Part shown: piece after piece, positions 32,752 through 45,552 of the stretch
Position numbering within the stretch: position 1 is the stretch's first letter
How the letters are laid out: each line of letters begins with the position of its first letter
Assembly: GCA_963565915.1 (NCBI GenBank)
Contig: OY751488.1
Location: 1,178,001-1,242,000 of the forward strand
Direction of reading: 5' to 3'
From: Entoloma clypeatum
Lineage: Eukaryota; Basidiomycota; Agaricomycetes; Agaricales; Entolomataceae
Length of the DNA stretch: 64,000 nt
Position numbers and translations under genes: made by a program
Notes under the pieces: model-generated
What the model was told of the DNA's origin: nothing
What the model saw: the letters and a program-made list of their open reading frames with translations, nothing else
The model's database searches: none

Positions 32752-33950
32752 ATGTCAGTCGCGGCGGCTGCGAGTTTTGTACGCCGACGTTGTCCTTTGT
32801 TTTGAAAAATCGTCTCAAGAACATTGCAGGTCTTCGATTACCTCATAACCTTGGACATGGAGGTGCGCTCTCAATGTTATCTTTCATTGCATCGCTATAC
32901 TCATTCCAACTGCAGGTGAAATACATCTGGAAACTACCGGTGCGCAAGGGTGAAATCCTGTTCTTCATTTCGCGGTACTCCCCTTTCATCGACCTCCCGA
33001 CCACGCTATACTGTAAGTCTCGATACGAGATCCTTGTCATCTTTGACTTGGGTCCCATAGACATCACTGGATCGCGCATTGCGGATCAGGTGAACGCTTT
33101 GGTTACTGTCGACCTTATCTTTAGACTAACACTCACCAGACGTGCAATCATCTCTACTACATATCATTGTGTAAATTCAGTGTTGCCGTCGAGTCGGAGA
33201 CAATAAACTCGCCTTCCCCCCTTTTCACGCAGGGGCCTCAGCAGCGGGCATCGGAGCAGCGGAAGGTAAGGCGGTGTTGTTTTACTCTTCTAGGCCTGAA
33301 ATTTGATTTTCGCAGGGATAATGGCTCTCCGTACTTGGGCACTATGGGCAAAAAAAAGCCGTCCACTTCTTATCATTCTCGTCTTCCTTTACTTGGTTTG
33401 TTACTTCACATCAGTTTTACCATGACTCTTACAATATATTAGGCAACCTCTGTCCTTGGAATTACATGTCTAACGCTCTTTCTGCACTCTTTGCAATGTG
33501 AGTGCATAGTATATCTTCTCCGCCTCACCTCATCCCGAACCAGTTGGACCTCCGCCTCTGCCAACGATTGGCTGCTACCAAGTGGCGGGAAACCCTATCA
33601 TTCTCGTCTCTTACGCCGCCCTCATCTTTTTCGAAACAAGCGAGTATCTTGATTGCTCTCGTGATCTCAACTGACAACATCTTCGAAAATAGTCACCACT
33701 GTCCTAACGTCATGGGCCGGCATCAGGCATTACCGCCAGTCCGCGAACCCTCTCGTAAAAGTTCTCTATCGCGATGGTGCCTTTTATTTCATTGGAATCT
33801 TCGGTAAGTCTTGCACGCTTTCCATGTCGAGAAGAGGGCACCCCATGAAACCCACCAAATTCAGTCACTTCAGTCGCCAATATCACCCTCCTGTTAACGG
33901 CTGCAGTGCGTCTCTGCAACCACCCGTTCTATGAATTCACAAGGTTTTGA
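32752..33950 (+). pseudogene. DUF6533-like membrane protein, copy 1
   Basis: Exon pieces can be followed: FVRRRC near the start, FDYLITLDME at about 32830-32865, VKYIWKLPVRKGEILFFISRYSPFIDLPTTLYC at about 32915-33013, CNHLYYISLC.., AAGIGAAEG, GIMALRTWALWAKKSRPLL from about 33316, and a C-terminal part with SPLVKVLYRDGAFYFIGIF. This order (Y-D-Y-L/F-T-L-D-x-E, IWK, SRY.PFID, then the MALRTWALW helix) is the pattern of DUF6533 proteins, multi-helix membrane proteins expanded in Agaricomycetes. The reading ends at TGA 33948-33950, earlier than in copy 2. I could not fix every splice site, and small indels relative to copy 2 suggest decay. Confidence 0.55.
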
Positions 33951-36298
33951 CCAAAAATGTGCGATTTCCCTAGCACGAATACCTCACTCTCCTCACTACG
34001 TACGTTCGACTCTTGTGGCATTCACTAGCCTTTCTGACGCGTCCTTGAAGGTTTCAGAGAGTGATGCATAGCATACTCTCGACCAGGAGCATGCTCCATG
34101 TGCGGAGCACAGCAGATCAAAAGAATAGGTTCTCAGACTCGTTTGAAATGTCTGCGCTTCAATTCACGCCTGCAAGCCCCGAAATTGTTGAGGAAATGTC
34201 CGTTGTGCAGACATCGGATTGCTAACGTCTTACGTCGGTTTGGATGAAGTTGTGTGTAGTTTTTTTTTTTCAATACATTTTTACGGTTCATTATTTCTCA
34301 TCGATTCTATGTCTCAAGGAGTCGATTATGCGGGGAGTCTCGATATCTCCGCCGGCGCGATCGATAGATATCAATATAGAAAAGAAACGGGCGGTGTTTC
34401 ATATTTTTTGGGGGGTATGTCATATACATACCTGCCATGAGAGAATGTGTTCGTAATGTACGTACTGTATGTACTATAGTTAGTAGTCCGTGCGTCAGTC
34501 ATTTATACCAAAGTTCAGCTATCAAGTTCTTCTATCGTTTTAAAGTCGAAGGTATCGAGTCTGACTCCGGATGAGTCGTCAGTAACTTACTATTCCATCA
34601 CAGTCACGTAGGAGGCGAATAGCCTGAGCAACGGGTCCTCTACTTCCGAGATAGAGCGACATATGCATTGAATGGAGGTAGCGTCCCTCCCGGTGGATTC
34701 GAGGCATCTCTCTTAAGCGGATCAGGATCCGGAATAATTAAGAGTATCCACGATGATTGGTCTCTTTCCCCAGGGTGGCGGGATGGGAATGTGGGGGACC
34801 CAGGGCGATGCCCCCTACAACTGTGATTCATCGAATTCGATTGACTGCACAGTATGCAGTGGTAAGACAAATTGTATGTACCACATCTAATTGTGAAACC
34901 ATAGGCCAAATTGCATCCCCCACACAAACTGATGGTGGAGCCCGGCAGATCTAAAAAGGAGCGCGGAACGACGATGCAATGATGAGCGACCACGGCATTC
35001 CTCAGCGAGGTGGCGGGACTCCACCGGGGAGAGAATGTGAATTGGCTGATCGTTTCGCAATTAGCTGTAACGGAAATGGAAACCGCCCTTACGCATGCCG
35101 CGGCTGGGGAACCACATTCTGGAGCGGGAACGGGCGCGGCATCTCCGCAAGCAACATCGAGCTCCTCGAAAGCCTATACCCAAGTGCTGACGGCCCTCAG
35201 TGCTTCGAGCTCGGCTTCTCACTCTACTGATACACCGTCACCCTCTTCCACCCGGACGCCGAGTCCAAACTGCCACACGCCGGGCCTCGGGCGGTACTTC
35301 CTCGCTGTGGGGATGATCAAAGGCGTTAAGAACAATGTTTATGGAGCCGCGGACAGGGTCGTACCTCGTTGCTTCACCCTGCAAGATGTGGTCGTCTGTA
35401 TTCAACTACTTTATCCGACGTCCAAAGTTGGGGAAGGGATCAGAACACCTGCCCGAAGCAAAGTGAATCCATGGATGATTGCCCACCTAGATCTAGACGT
35501 ATGTACCATGCTCTATGAATTCTTCGTCAGGTGACATGTACATCTTCTCTTCGATCAACTCTATGAACACGTCGCTGGCACACTTTGATTACGCAGTGCC
35601 CATAGGCTGTGGCCCGATGCGGGGTGCCGCGTCGTTATGCAGATGCGCTTTATTGCGAGGGGAGGGGGGCGATGGGGATGTCACGAGCGTAGCCGGGGTT
35701 TTCAATGGGGGTAGGAGGATGTGGGTCCTAGGGAACGAAAACGGGTTGTTAGACAGGGAGCATCGAAGGAGATGAAGACAGCTTGACGGACGTGTAACGG
35801 GGGACATCGCACACCGACTCTGCACGGGACTCGTTGAGAGTGACTCGGGACCTAGTTTTCCGAGCACAGCTGTGTCTGGGGCGATGCGACAGGTGGTGAG
35901 GTTGAAGGGCTTCTCCCTGAATTCCGACTCCGTCGAACTGGGAGAAAACTCCGAATCGTTTTTCCATCAGAAGCAGCTGAGATCTCATGCATGACGTGCA
36001 TAAACGTGGAACACAAGTAAGTATGCACTTTGCTCCTCCAATAACGGAGTTCTCACGTCACAGTACCCTGGCAATGCAGCTGATCATCGGTCATCGATTA
36101 GTTAGTAGCGCTTAGCTTTTACTTACTCCCGCCCCATTTCATGCAAGACTCATCGGCAGTTATAACAGCTGCCTTCGCTTCGCAGACCGTGAAGGTCAGT
36201 CAACACAACACATCCAGTAATTCTTGTTGATGAATCTTCGTGGCTCACAGTATGTGACTGGTGAGCAAGCTCACCATATATTCCTGCGGACAGCTGCT
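33951..36298. other. Region between the two DUF6533-like copies
   Basis: A Helitron helicase remnant lies at 34640-34993. A Ser/Thr-rich open frame at 35010-35534 (+) has no recognised domain. The part after about 35870 is the duplicated upstream region of copy 2. Nothing else could be supported. Confidence 0.45.
34640..34993 (-). pseudogene. Helitron helicase C-terminal remnant
   Basis: On the minus strand a short open frame ends in PPFNAYVALSRK, matching helicase motif VI of Helitron enzymes. The sequence before it is scrambled, with no continuous helicase motifs. Confidence 0.45.
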
Positions 36299-37510
36299 CA
36301 TGATTGCTTCGCATCAGTTGCAGCCACCACGGGTTTCGTACGCCGACGCTGTCTTTTCTTTTCAACAACTGTCTTAAGAAACGTTGCAGGTCTTCGATTA
36401 TTTCGTGACGCTGGACCTGGAGGTGCACCCTCAGCCATGCCATCTTTTACCGCGTCGCCATAATCATTCCAAATGCAGGTCAAACACATCTGGAAATCAC
36501 CGCTCGGCATTGGTGAAATCTTATTCTACATTTCGCGGTACTCCCCTTTTATCGATCTCTCGGTGGCGCTATACTGTGGGTCTCAATGCGAAATCCTCTT
36601 TTTTTGTTTGACCTAGTCCCATAGACGTCACTGGGACGCTGCTTGCGGATCAGGTGAGAGCTTTGGTTGTTGTAGAGCCTATCTTCAGACTGATACCCCC
36701 CAGACGTGTAAGAATCTTTACTCCGTGACATTGTGTAAGTTCAATGTCCCCAGAAATTCGGAAACTAATGAACTCACCTTCCCCCTTTTCATGATGCAGG
36801 GGTCTCAGCAGCCGGCATCGGAGCAGCGGAAGGTAAGGGGGTGTTGTTTTACTCTTCTAGACCTGAGCATTGATTTTTGCAGGGATAATGGCTCTCCGTA
36901 CTTGGGCCTTGTGGGAAAATAGTCGCCCGCTTCTATATTACCTCGTCTTTTTTTACTTGGTTTGTTACTTCACATTCGTTTTCCCATACTCTCATCATAT
37001 GTTAGGCAATCTCTGTCCTGGGAATTACATGCCTAACACTCTTTGTGCGCTCTTTGCGATGTGAGCGCCCAGTACCAGTCTGTTATTCTCCGTCTCATCT
37101 TGAACTAGTTGGACCTCCGCCTCTGCCAACAATTGGCTGCCACCAGGTGGCGGGAAATCCTATCATTCTCGTCCCTTACGCCATCCTCATCCTTTTCGAA
37201 ACAAGCGAGTGCTTCTTATCTCGCCTGCTCTGGTGATGCCATACCTGAAAACAGTCACAACCATCCTAGCGTCATGGGCCGGCATCAAGCGTTTCCGCCA
37301 GTCCTCGAGTCCTCTCGTGAAAATTCTTTATCGCGACGGTGCCTTCTATTTTATTGGGATCTTCAGTGAGTCTTGTATGCTTTCCATGTCGAGAAGAGGG
37401 CACCCATGAAACCCACGAAATTCAGTCACTTCGGTCGCCAATATCACCCTCCTGTTCACGGGTGCTGTGCGTCTCCCCTTCTGTGAATTCGCAAGATGTA
37501 ACCAAATATA
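36299..37510 (+). CDS. DUF6533-like membrane protein, copy 2
   Basis: Spliced pieces are FDYFVTLDLE (ends at about 36420), VKHIWKSPLGIGEILFYISRYSPFIDLSVALYC (about 36479-36575), CKNLYSVTLW joined to VSAAGIGAAE across an intron ending ATGCAG at about 36801, GIMALRTWALWENSRPLLYYL from about 36884, and SPLVKILYRDGAFYFIGIF at about 37310-37366. Each join has a GT..AG intron. The family is an Agaricomycete-expanded set of probable seven-helix membrane proteins of unknown role. This copy is the better preserved of the two. The start and the last exon are uncertain; the coding part may extend a little past 37510. Confidence 0.6.
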
Positions 37511-39424
37511 CAATTTTCCACAGCAAGACTACCTCAATCTGCTCACTACGTATGTTCCACCGTGACTGCCGTGGTATTTACTCACCATTCTGACGCGTCC
37601 CCTTGAAGCTTTCAGAGAGTGATGCATGGCATACTCTCGACAAGATCTATCCTTCATATGCGGAGCATGAGGGGTCAACTTCAAGGGAATGGGTTGGAAA
37701 CCTCGATGGAAGTTTCTCATCTCCGATTTGTGCCTGAAAGGTCGGAAAGCCTTGACATGCTTGTTGTACAGTGACAGACATTGGATCGCTAACATCTTGA
37801 ATTGGTTTTGTTTGGATATTCACGAATCGCGGTTCCTCATTCTCATTCTAGCCGTGGAATTATGCACCAAGTCTCGGTATTTCCCCCGATACGACCGTTG
37901 AATATCGATATAGAAAGAATCGGGTGGTGATTTATTTTAGAGAAAGGTTACGTGACTGCAGCGAGAAGTATGTATGTAGCTTCCCAGACATGGAACAACG
38001 GTACCACACCTGTCGCTGCTACTTACATACTATCCCTCTCTCCTCTTTCTTCGTTCGTAAGTTCTACCGGTAGAGAAGTGGAGGCCTGAGTACTCCTGCA
38101 TACACTAGTGAGGGCAAGCGTCAACCGATGCCGCACAGAAGCCTCAGCGAGCTTGAGCTCCAACACTACCACCCTAAACAGAGTGACGCGACGCCCGGTA
38201 TCCAAGTACTCACCTCGATCCCCCTCTGTATCTTATACACGTCCGCGCGAACGTTGTAGTTGCGCATCATGCTCAGTGTTCAATGGCACCCTTGGATGGG
38301 CGGTTGATTTTTTTCGTGTCCTGCCATAGTGATGCGGCGACTGATTCTTTGGGGATGTTGGCATAATTACATGTTTCGGGCCGCCAGTGCTCTGTTTCCG
38401 TTGCCGACTGTGAGGCCCTTTTTAGAGGCACCATGATACGAGTCTTGATGGCTCAGTTGCAAACACCGCCGGACGAAGTCGCCCGATGTTCAAGATCAAC
38501 CCTGCTAAGACTGGAATGTCCCGGAAACATATGTAGGAGCATGTCATGCCTGCCATGAGAGAACGAAGTTCAGCGTCGAGAGGAGACGTACAACGTCCAA
38601 ATGCGTATTCCGGACTTTTGGTACGATCAACTTTCCCCTTCTACATAACGGTGGGTCGCCCTTGGTGTCGCGTCTGAGTCGATGATGTCCCTCAGCTTTT
38701 ACTTTGAGCATTCCTAATGCGTTTCGTGTTTTGTTCTTCCCGGCCCAACAATAATGCCAATTTGGAATATCAGGGTTGCAGTGCTTGCCTCGACAGAGTC
38801 GACACTGTGCCAGCTGCCAGCCTTGAGTTGGACGAACCCCCGTTATTCAGGTGGCCTTCCCCTTCGCCAGTCCACGTCGTTGGGTTTGGGGCACCTCGAG
38901 GTGTCTTTCCCGTATCAAGAATAATATCCGCGATGGTTGGTCCCCTCCGCCCGGGAGAAACTCGGAGTTGAACGCAAGGTTGCGCATCAACCGCTGCGCC
39001 TGTTTGATTGTCTCCAGTACTCCCTGCTCACTGCGAGAGGCGCCTCAACTGTTCCTTGCGTGTCGATTTGCCCGTCAAGCATGCGTACAATGTATGCGGC
39101 GCCGGAGAGGACAAGGTAGGTCAACGTGGTGCGTGGCAAGGATCTAGTTCAAAGTGTAACAAGGACCAGACATCACGGAAATGAAAATGGCGGTTTGAGT
39201 CGATGATCCTCGTCTAGGGGAGTGTACTGGGCGAGTCAGTCAATCTTTAGGGATCAACGCGAATGTACCGTACTTGAGAGGGACGCACAACATCAACTTC
39301 TGTAGTGATTCATCGATACATCTCTGAATGGTCGCGTTCTATCTGCTCAAGTTCGCGAAAATTCGTCATGTGACTTTCCCATCTTCGCCACATTGAACCA
39401 ACTCCCACTTCTACTAAGCCCATC
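37511..39424. other. Intergenic region
   Basis: No supported gene. Short frames at 38717-39147 have no domain. The last 100 bases precede the HSP78 start and should hold its promoter and 5' UTR. Confidence 0.45.
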
Positions 39425-42400
39425 ATGTCGCGCATCCTGAGCGTGGGGAGACTTTCAAGGTCATTATCCGGCAGGACCTTTGTGCACAACGGAGTTCGTA
39501 TCGGATTCCTGCGTTCAGCAGCACATGCTGGGTCGTTAGTTCGACCACAGCTGGTCCGACATTATGCTCAACCGCCGGCAAAGGGAGGAGGGTTTCCTGG
39601 CTTTAGTCTCGGACCACAGTTTCAGAAAGGGGAGGCATTGAAGGAATATGTGCGTGTATGCGCAGTTTACGTTGCCAGGTCACTGATTGTCGACAACTTG
39701 TAGAGTGTTGACTTGACAGAGATGGCACGGGATGGCAAGCTCGATCCCATTATTGGAAGGGATGAAGGTGAGCGTCTTGGTTCTTCTCGCCTCGGGGACA
39801 TGTAACGGATTCCTACCGCCTTTGCTCAGAAATTCGCCGGACGGTACAAAGTATATTCCTCTTTCGCTTGAACGCATCAAATGCTCAAACGGCGACATAG
39901 TTTTATCTCGGAGGACAAAGTCCAACCCTGTCGTGAGTAAAAACACCTTGCTTATGCTATAGTCCGAGAATCTGAATATATCCGCAGCTCATTGGTCCAC
40001 CTGGTGTTGGGAAGACCGCTATTTTAGAGGGACTAGCAAGCAGGATTGTTTCCAAAGAAGTGCCCGAGGTGAGTTGGATATCGATTCACAACATACTTCT
40101 CGTTAACAGTTTTCGCTAGTCCCTCCATAATAAAAGGGTCCTCTCAATCGATCTTGCAGCAATTGTGGCTGGTTCTGGAATTCGTGGTCAATTTGAAGAG
40201 AAATTCAAGGCTCTCATACGTGACATTGAAGACGAAGTTGGTCCGTATCTACTCGCCCTCCCGAGCCATCTTTTCAATAGGAGACTGAGGTTTTAGGCAG
40301 GGAACGTAATTTGTTTCATTGACGAAGTTCGTGAGTCTTTTCGATCCTTCACGTCATATCACCAATCTTTAACCTTGGCCGTGCAGACACCCTCTTCAAT
40401 TTGGGAAAATCAGAAGGCAGCATCGATGCTGGCCAAATGATCAAACCAGCCCTCGCTCGCGGCCTGCAATTGGTCGGAGCAACTACCCGTATGCTTTCGT
40501 TCGCTTTGTATCCATAAAGCCAACCTTTATCATCCCACCAGCCGACGAGTACAGGAAGACCATCGGCAAAGACGCAGCACTTGAAAGACGGTTCCAACCT
40601 ATAACGATTGACGAACCTACTGTGGAATCTACCATCTCTATCCTCAGAGGGTTGAAGTCACGGTATGAAGTTCATCATGGAGTCGAAATCTCAGACGGGG
40701 CGCTTGTGACAGGTTTGTCCATCCTCCCTCGTTTTCAGACGACACACTGATTTTTTTGGAAATGTCTAGCGGCTGTCTACAGCGCACGCTACATCTCCGA
40801 CCGCTACCTCCCCGATAAAGCCATCGATCTCGTCGATGAAGCCGCTTCTGCCCTGCGTCTCGCCCAAGAATCGAAACCCGATGAATTGGAGGCACTGAAC
40901 CGGCAGATCGTGACATTGGAGATAGAGCGAGAGAGTCTGAAGAACGAGACGGACGTGTTCAGCGTCGAACGGAGGGCACAAGTTGAGGCTGAGCTCAAGG
41001 TCAAACGAGAGGAAGCGGAGAAGCTCACCGCGCTGTGGCAAGCAGGTAAGTGACGTCCAATAATAGTGCCGTGGTATCTCCTGAATCCTCTGTTCCTCAA
41101 CAGAGAGAGCTCGTCTGGAGCGCATCAAGGACGTCAAGAAACGCCTGGAACAGGCCAAACATGAACTGGAGGTGGCACAGCGCCAAGGCCAATACGAGCT
41201 CGCCAGTCGGCTGCGGTACTCGACCATTCCGGAATTAGAGAGCCAGCTCCCGACGGAGGGGGAGCCCAGCCAGGAGGACCTTGAGTCTCCGCTGGCCATG
41301 CTCCATGACCGGGTAACGTCCAACGATATCGCCCGTGTCGTTGCGAAAGCAACGGGGATTCCGGTGCAGAATCTCTTGAAGGGGGAGAGGGAGAAGCTCG
41401 TTCATGTGAGTGTGGGATATATGGCTCTGGATGCGTCCGTTTTGATAACGATTTTGGGGGGGGGTTTATAGATGGAGGAGGCGTTGAAGAAACGTGTTGT
41501 TGGGCAAGATCATGTCGTGCAAGCGATCAGCGATGCTGTGCGGCTATCTCGGGCTGGGTTGCAGGCACCAAACAGGCCTATCGCTTCGTTCCTCTTCATG
41601 GGTCCGACCGGTGTGGGCAAGGTGAGAATGGCCGTTTCTTTTGCTTATATGCGCAGAAGCTGACTGGTCGCGTACACCCTTTCAAGACCGAGCTTTGCAA
41701 AGGGCTGGCTGCTTTCCTTTTTGATGATGAGCATCGCGGATTGTATGCACTCTCTTCTACTTCATCTCCCACTTCCTCGTTAACCTGACTTTTTTCGCAA
41801 AGGATAAATATCAATATGTCGGAGGTATGGTCTTTGAAGAGTTCAAGTGTCTTGGTTTAATGCAATCTTTGCAGTTCCACGATAGACACACGATATCACG
41901 GTTAATTGGAGCTGCTCCGGGTTATGTCGGTTTTGAGGAAGGCGGTATGCATATAGTGCTTTATTCCGTTATCGGGGTGTTGCGACTAATGTTGGTGACA
42001 GGTCAACTCACGGAGGCTGTTCGCCGTAAACCTTATGGTCAGTTTCCCTTCCTTTGACGTTCTTTTCTTACTGGAAGGACCCACTCAGCTGTTATTCTCC
42101 TCGACGAACTTGAAAAGGCACACAAGGTATGCTGCCAAAGCAAGGATCCAGTGCACCTCTCTCACCCATCAAATTTATAGGACGTTGCCATGATCCTCTT
42201 GCAAATCCTTGACGAAGGGAGCCTCACTGACAGCCAAGGACGCAAAGTTGACTTCAAGGTAAAGTCCAATACTCTCTTCTCGACCTCCCTGCCCAAACTC
42301 CCTCTCCAGAACACCATCATCTGCCTAACAAGCAACCTCGGTACGTCATTATCCTTTTCTCACTCCTTCACTCCCACTCACGCCGCCCCCTTCCCCCTTC

Positions 42401-42972
42401 ACAGGGAGCGACATCCTAGCGCACTCCACGGCCAGCGACGCCACGGGCGTCGTCACCGCCGAAGCCAAATCCGAGGTCCTCGAGCGCGTGACGGAGTACT
42501 TCCCGCCAGAGCTGCTGAACCGCCTCGACTCGATGCTCGTGTTCAACAAGCTCTCGCGGGCGTCGATCCTGGAGGTCGTCGGGCTCCGGCTCAGGGACGT
42601 TGCGGACCGGCTGGGGGGACGGCGGATCGCACTGGATGTGGATGGGCAGGCGCAGGCGTGGTTGGCGGACGAAGGGTACTCGGAGGTGTATGGCGCAAGG
42701 GCGATTGCGAGGGTGGTGAGGACGGAGGTGCTGTTCCCGTTGGCGCAGAAGTTGTTGAAGGGGACTATAAGGTGGGTTTGTTTTGTGTGTACGCTTGGGT
42801 TGGTTCTGTGGGGAAACTCAATTTTTTTTTCGGCAGGGATGGAGATACGGTCGTGATTCGTGTTGGTGATGATGGGAAGACGCTGGATATTCGGGATAAC
42901 CATACGCCTGATCCGAGTGCTGTTGTGTCTGAACGTGAACATGGGGAAGACATCGCTGCGCCTCTTCCTTAG
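39425..42972 (+). CDS. HSP78: Mitochondrial ClpB-type disaggregase Hsp78
   Basis: An AAA+ chaperone that works with mitochondrial Hsp70 to re-solubilise proteins in the matrix. About 20 short introns interrupt the gene. The N-terminus is an Arg/Ser-rich presequence ([18 protein letters not shown] ... RHYAQPP). It continues straight to NBD1 without the bacterial N-domain, as in Hsp78. NBD1 shows [16 protein letters not shown] (Walker A), VICFIDE (Walker B), the GATT sensor and ALERRFQ. A coiled-coil middle domain follows ([15 protein letters not shown] ... [15 protein letters not shown]). NBD2 has [63 protein letters not shown] and GARAIAR. Key ATPase residues are all visible. Splicing at 39840-39900 needs the GTATAT donor to give RRTVQILSRRT. 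The C-terminus ends at TAG 42970-42972. Confidence 0.92.
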
Positions 42973-43276
42973 GATTCTCTATCTCGCATTGCATCGTTCA
43001 TCCCCCCTCCCTTTCTTTCATTTGTAACACACTATTCTAATCCCCACTCAATCTGTAGCCATACCATCCCTTATATTCTCAACGCATCGTCCTCATCTAC
43101 AATGAAAAGGCCTCGTGCTCCTCACAAAGTGCCAGCAAGAACAAGGAGAAAGGACCTTTTCATTTTATCAAGAAAGAAAGAGATCACAAATACAGACAAC
43201 AAGTGGATATATATGCACCCCCAAATCCAAAGTTTCTTGACCCCCCAGAAAGTACTCAAGATATGTACATCTCTCC
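42973..43276. other. Short intergenic region between convergent genes
   Basis: This contains the 3' UTRs of HSP78 (+) and coronin (-). No other feature was seen. Confidence 0.5.
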
Positions 43277-45348
43277 TCATGCCTCCAACAAGGCCTGCGC
43301 CGCCCTGCGCGCATTCGCCTTCGTCGCCTCGACCTGCAGCTCCAGATACCGGATCTTCTCCCTCGCTTCTCTGAGCTCAGCCGTCAGCCGGGTGTTTTCA
43401 TCTTTAAGGGCTATATTTGAGTTTGAGGTCTGGAGGTTTCCAGTCAGAATGATGGATTGAAATGCGGGAATTGGAATGAAAGGATTTGAAGAAACAAAGT
43501 GGAAAGACGCAATGAACAAACATGGAAAAAGAGAAAGAGAAAGAAAAGAGGACTGACATCACCGCCATCGGTCGTCACCGACCTCGTTATCGGCTTCGGG
43601 GCATCGGCCGACGCCAAAGAAGGCGAGACGACAGGGTCCGTTTTCCGGGAAAGAATCGGCGAGGGTGCGTTGAGCGAGTTGGAGCGGGAGACGGCGATGG
43701 GGGAGGCGGTCGTGAGGGGAGAAACCGGGTTGAGGCCGGTGATGACGGGAGGCGAGGAGAGCGAGGGGGTGGGGACAGATGGGGTAGGAGGGGCGGCGTT
43801 GGTGGGGAAAGAGGCAGAAGCAGGGGCAGGGGCAGAAGAGGCATAGGTGGACCCAGAGGAGAGGTCGACGAGGTTGCGCGGGGCGGACTTGCCCGCGAAG
43901 AACTCGCTGGCGGAGAGCGAGGGCTCAGCGGAGGGAGCTGGAGGGAAGATGTCGGATTGGAAGGAGTCGGCCTTCATTGTTTTTTAGGGGGGAGTGTTAG
44001 AAAGTGAATATTGAGGGGGAAGGAAGGATATTACCTTGCGGGGGACAATGAATGCGATGGGCTCGATAGAGGAGCCGTGGACCTTGTAAGCCCGTGCGAT
44101 CTCACAGTCGGTGACATTGAGGGCGCGGCGGGGGAGGAAGCACATCCCGCGTTGGGGTTCGGAGGATTTGTGCTCGGAGAGGGCATGCAGGGTGTCGGAT
44201 TCGTATTCGTAATAGCGGATGTTGCCGTCGCTGTAGAACGGGTATCAGTGAGGGGAAATGTGACTATATGCGCTGAGAAAACTCACCCCTTGCCAGCTGG
44301 ATGATGCGATGAGGGGGATCAGTGGCGATTTTAGCAGAGGACGGAGAAGGTACGAACCAAGGAAGAGGATGTTGTTGTCCGACCAGAAGGGCATCATGAC
44401 GCCGGACGACTGATCGAGCACGATCGTCTTGACATTGCCCAAAGCCCCCGTCTCCCAGATCGCCACCTGGCGATCCGACATCTTGCTGAACCCCGTCGTC
44501 GCGATCCTATCCAGATCGCCCATCCACACGACCCGCGCGCCCTTGATCCCGCCATGCCCATCCGTAATCCTCACCGCCTCACCCCCCGCCCGCGGATCAA
44601 ACAGCCTCAGCTTGCGATCCCTACAGGTCGTCGCGAGGGTCGTGCCAGCCGGATTGAACGCCATGCTCTGTATCGCGTCCCCGTGGCCCACAAGCGTCGA
44701 CCTTGCATCCTCCGGGTTCGCGAGGTCCCAGAGCTTGACCGTGTGCTCCCCCGACGCGCTCGCGACGACGTTGGCTGCGGTCGGGTGGAAAAGGACCTGG
44801 CCGACCTTGCGGGGGGACGCGCCGATGCGGAGGACGGGGGAAAAGTCCTGTGGGGCCCAGCCCTCGGCCCCCCAGCCTTCGAAGGCGGCGGGCTCGACCT
44901 TCCAGATGAGGACGTTGCCGTCCTCGCCGGCGGAGGCGACGATGGCGTCGTTGTGGGGGGACCAGTCTGTGTCGAGGACGGCGGCAGTGTGGGAGCGCGC
45001 GAGTGGAAGGGTGTCGGGCAGCTTTTGTGGGAAGCCAGGGGTGCCTGTGAAGGGGGAAAGGAGGGGGAGGATGGCGAAAGCGCCGCCGCCGGACGCGTTC
45101 CAGTTGATGCTCAGATATTGCTGTTCTTTTTGTCAGATTTATTGTTACTGTTGAATGACAGACGTACCCCCGAGGCAGAGATGATGTTGGTGTCCCAGGC
45201 GCTGTTGGTCACTTTGACGTTCTCGACGCCGTGTTCCTTCTTGGCTGGCTGGCCAAAGACATGGCTGGGGTCGTGGTCAACGCACACGGCCTGTTCAACG
45301 TGTTCGATGTTCTTACCGATACTTTGACGCGCGAACAAAGCGAGACAT
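43277..45348 (-). CDS. CRN1: Coronin, actin-binding WD40 protein
   Basis: Coronin bundles F-actin and regulates the Arp2/3 complex at cortical patches. ATG at 45348 opens the diagnostic MSRFVRASKYR, with a split codon across the first intron (donor after 45317), then HVFGQPAKKE and VTNSAWDTN. WD40 blades follow: HTAAVLDTDWSPHNDAIVASAGEDGNVLIW, VLFHPTAANVVASASGEHTVKLWD, SMAFNPAGTTLATTCRDRKLRLFD and the TGFSKMSDRQVAIWE blade. After the propeller comes a Ser/Pro/Ala-rich linker (about 43980-43560). The last exon is a coiled coil (LKDENTRLTAELREAREKIRYLE), the trimerisation segment, ending at 43277. The domain order is complete for a short coronin. Confidence 0.92.
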
Positions 45349-45552
45349 GGAGGACGATGAGTGTAGAGAGAAGAATAATCGGTCGTGACGATAACAGCAG
45401 TGATCGATTAATGTTTGGCTTTATTTACTCAACTTCCGCTGAAAGCGAGACAAATACTATATCCTCTGTTGTAAGATGGCAGCCACGGCATAGATGGGGA
45501 GCCCTGTACGTCGTCCAATGCGAGAGGTAACCGAATTGTTGCTATAGCACGA

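Noticed and set aside
42190..42972. Alternative reading of the HSP78 3' end as a separate 260-codon protein
   Set aside because: The frame switches at introns; the spliced NBD2 motifs ([17 protein letters not shown]) identify the true frame.
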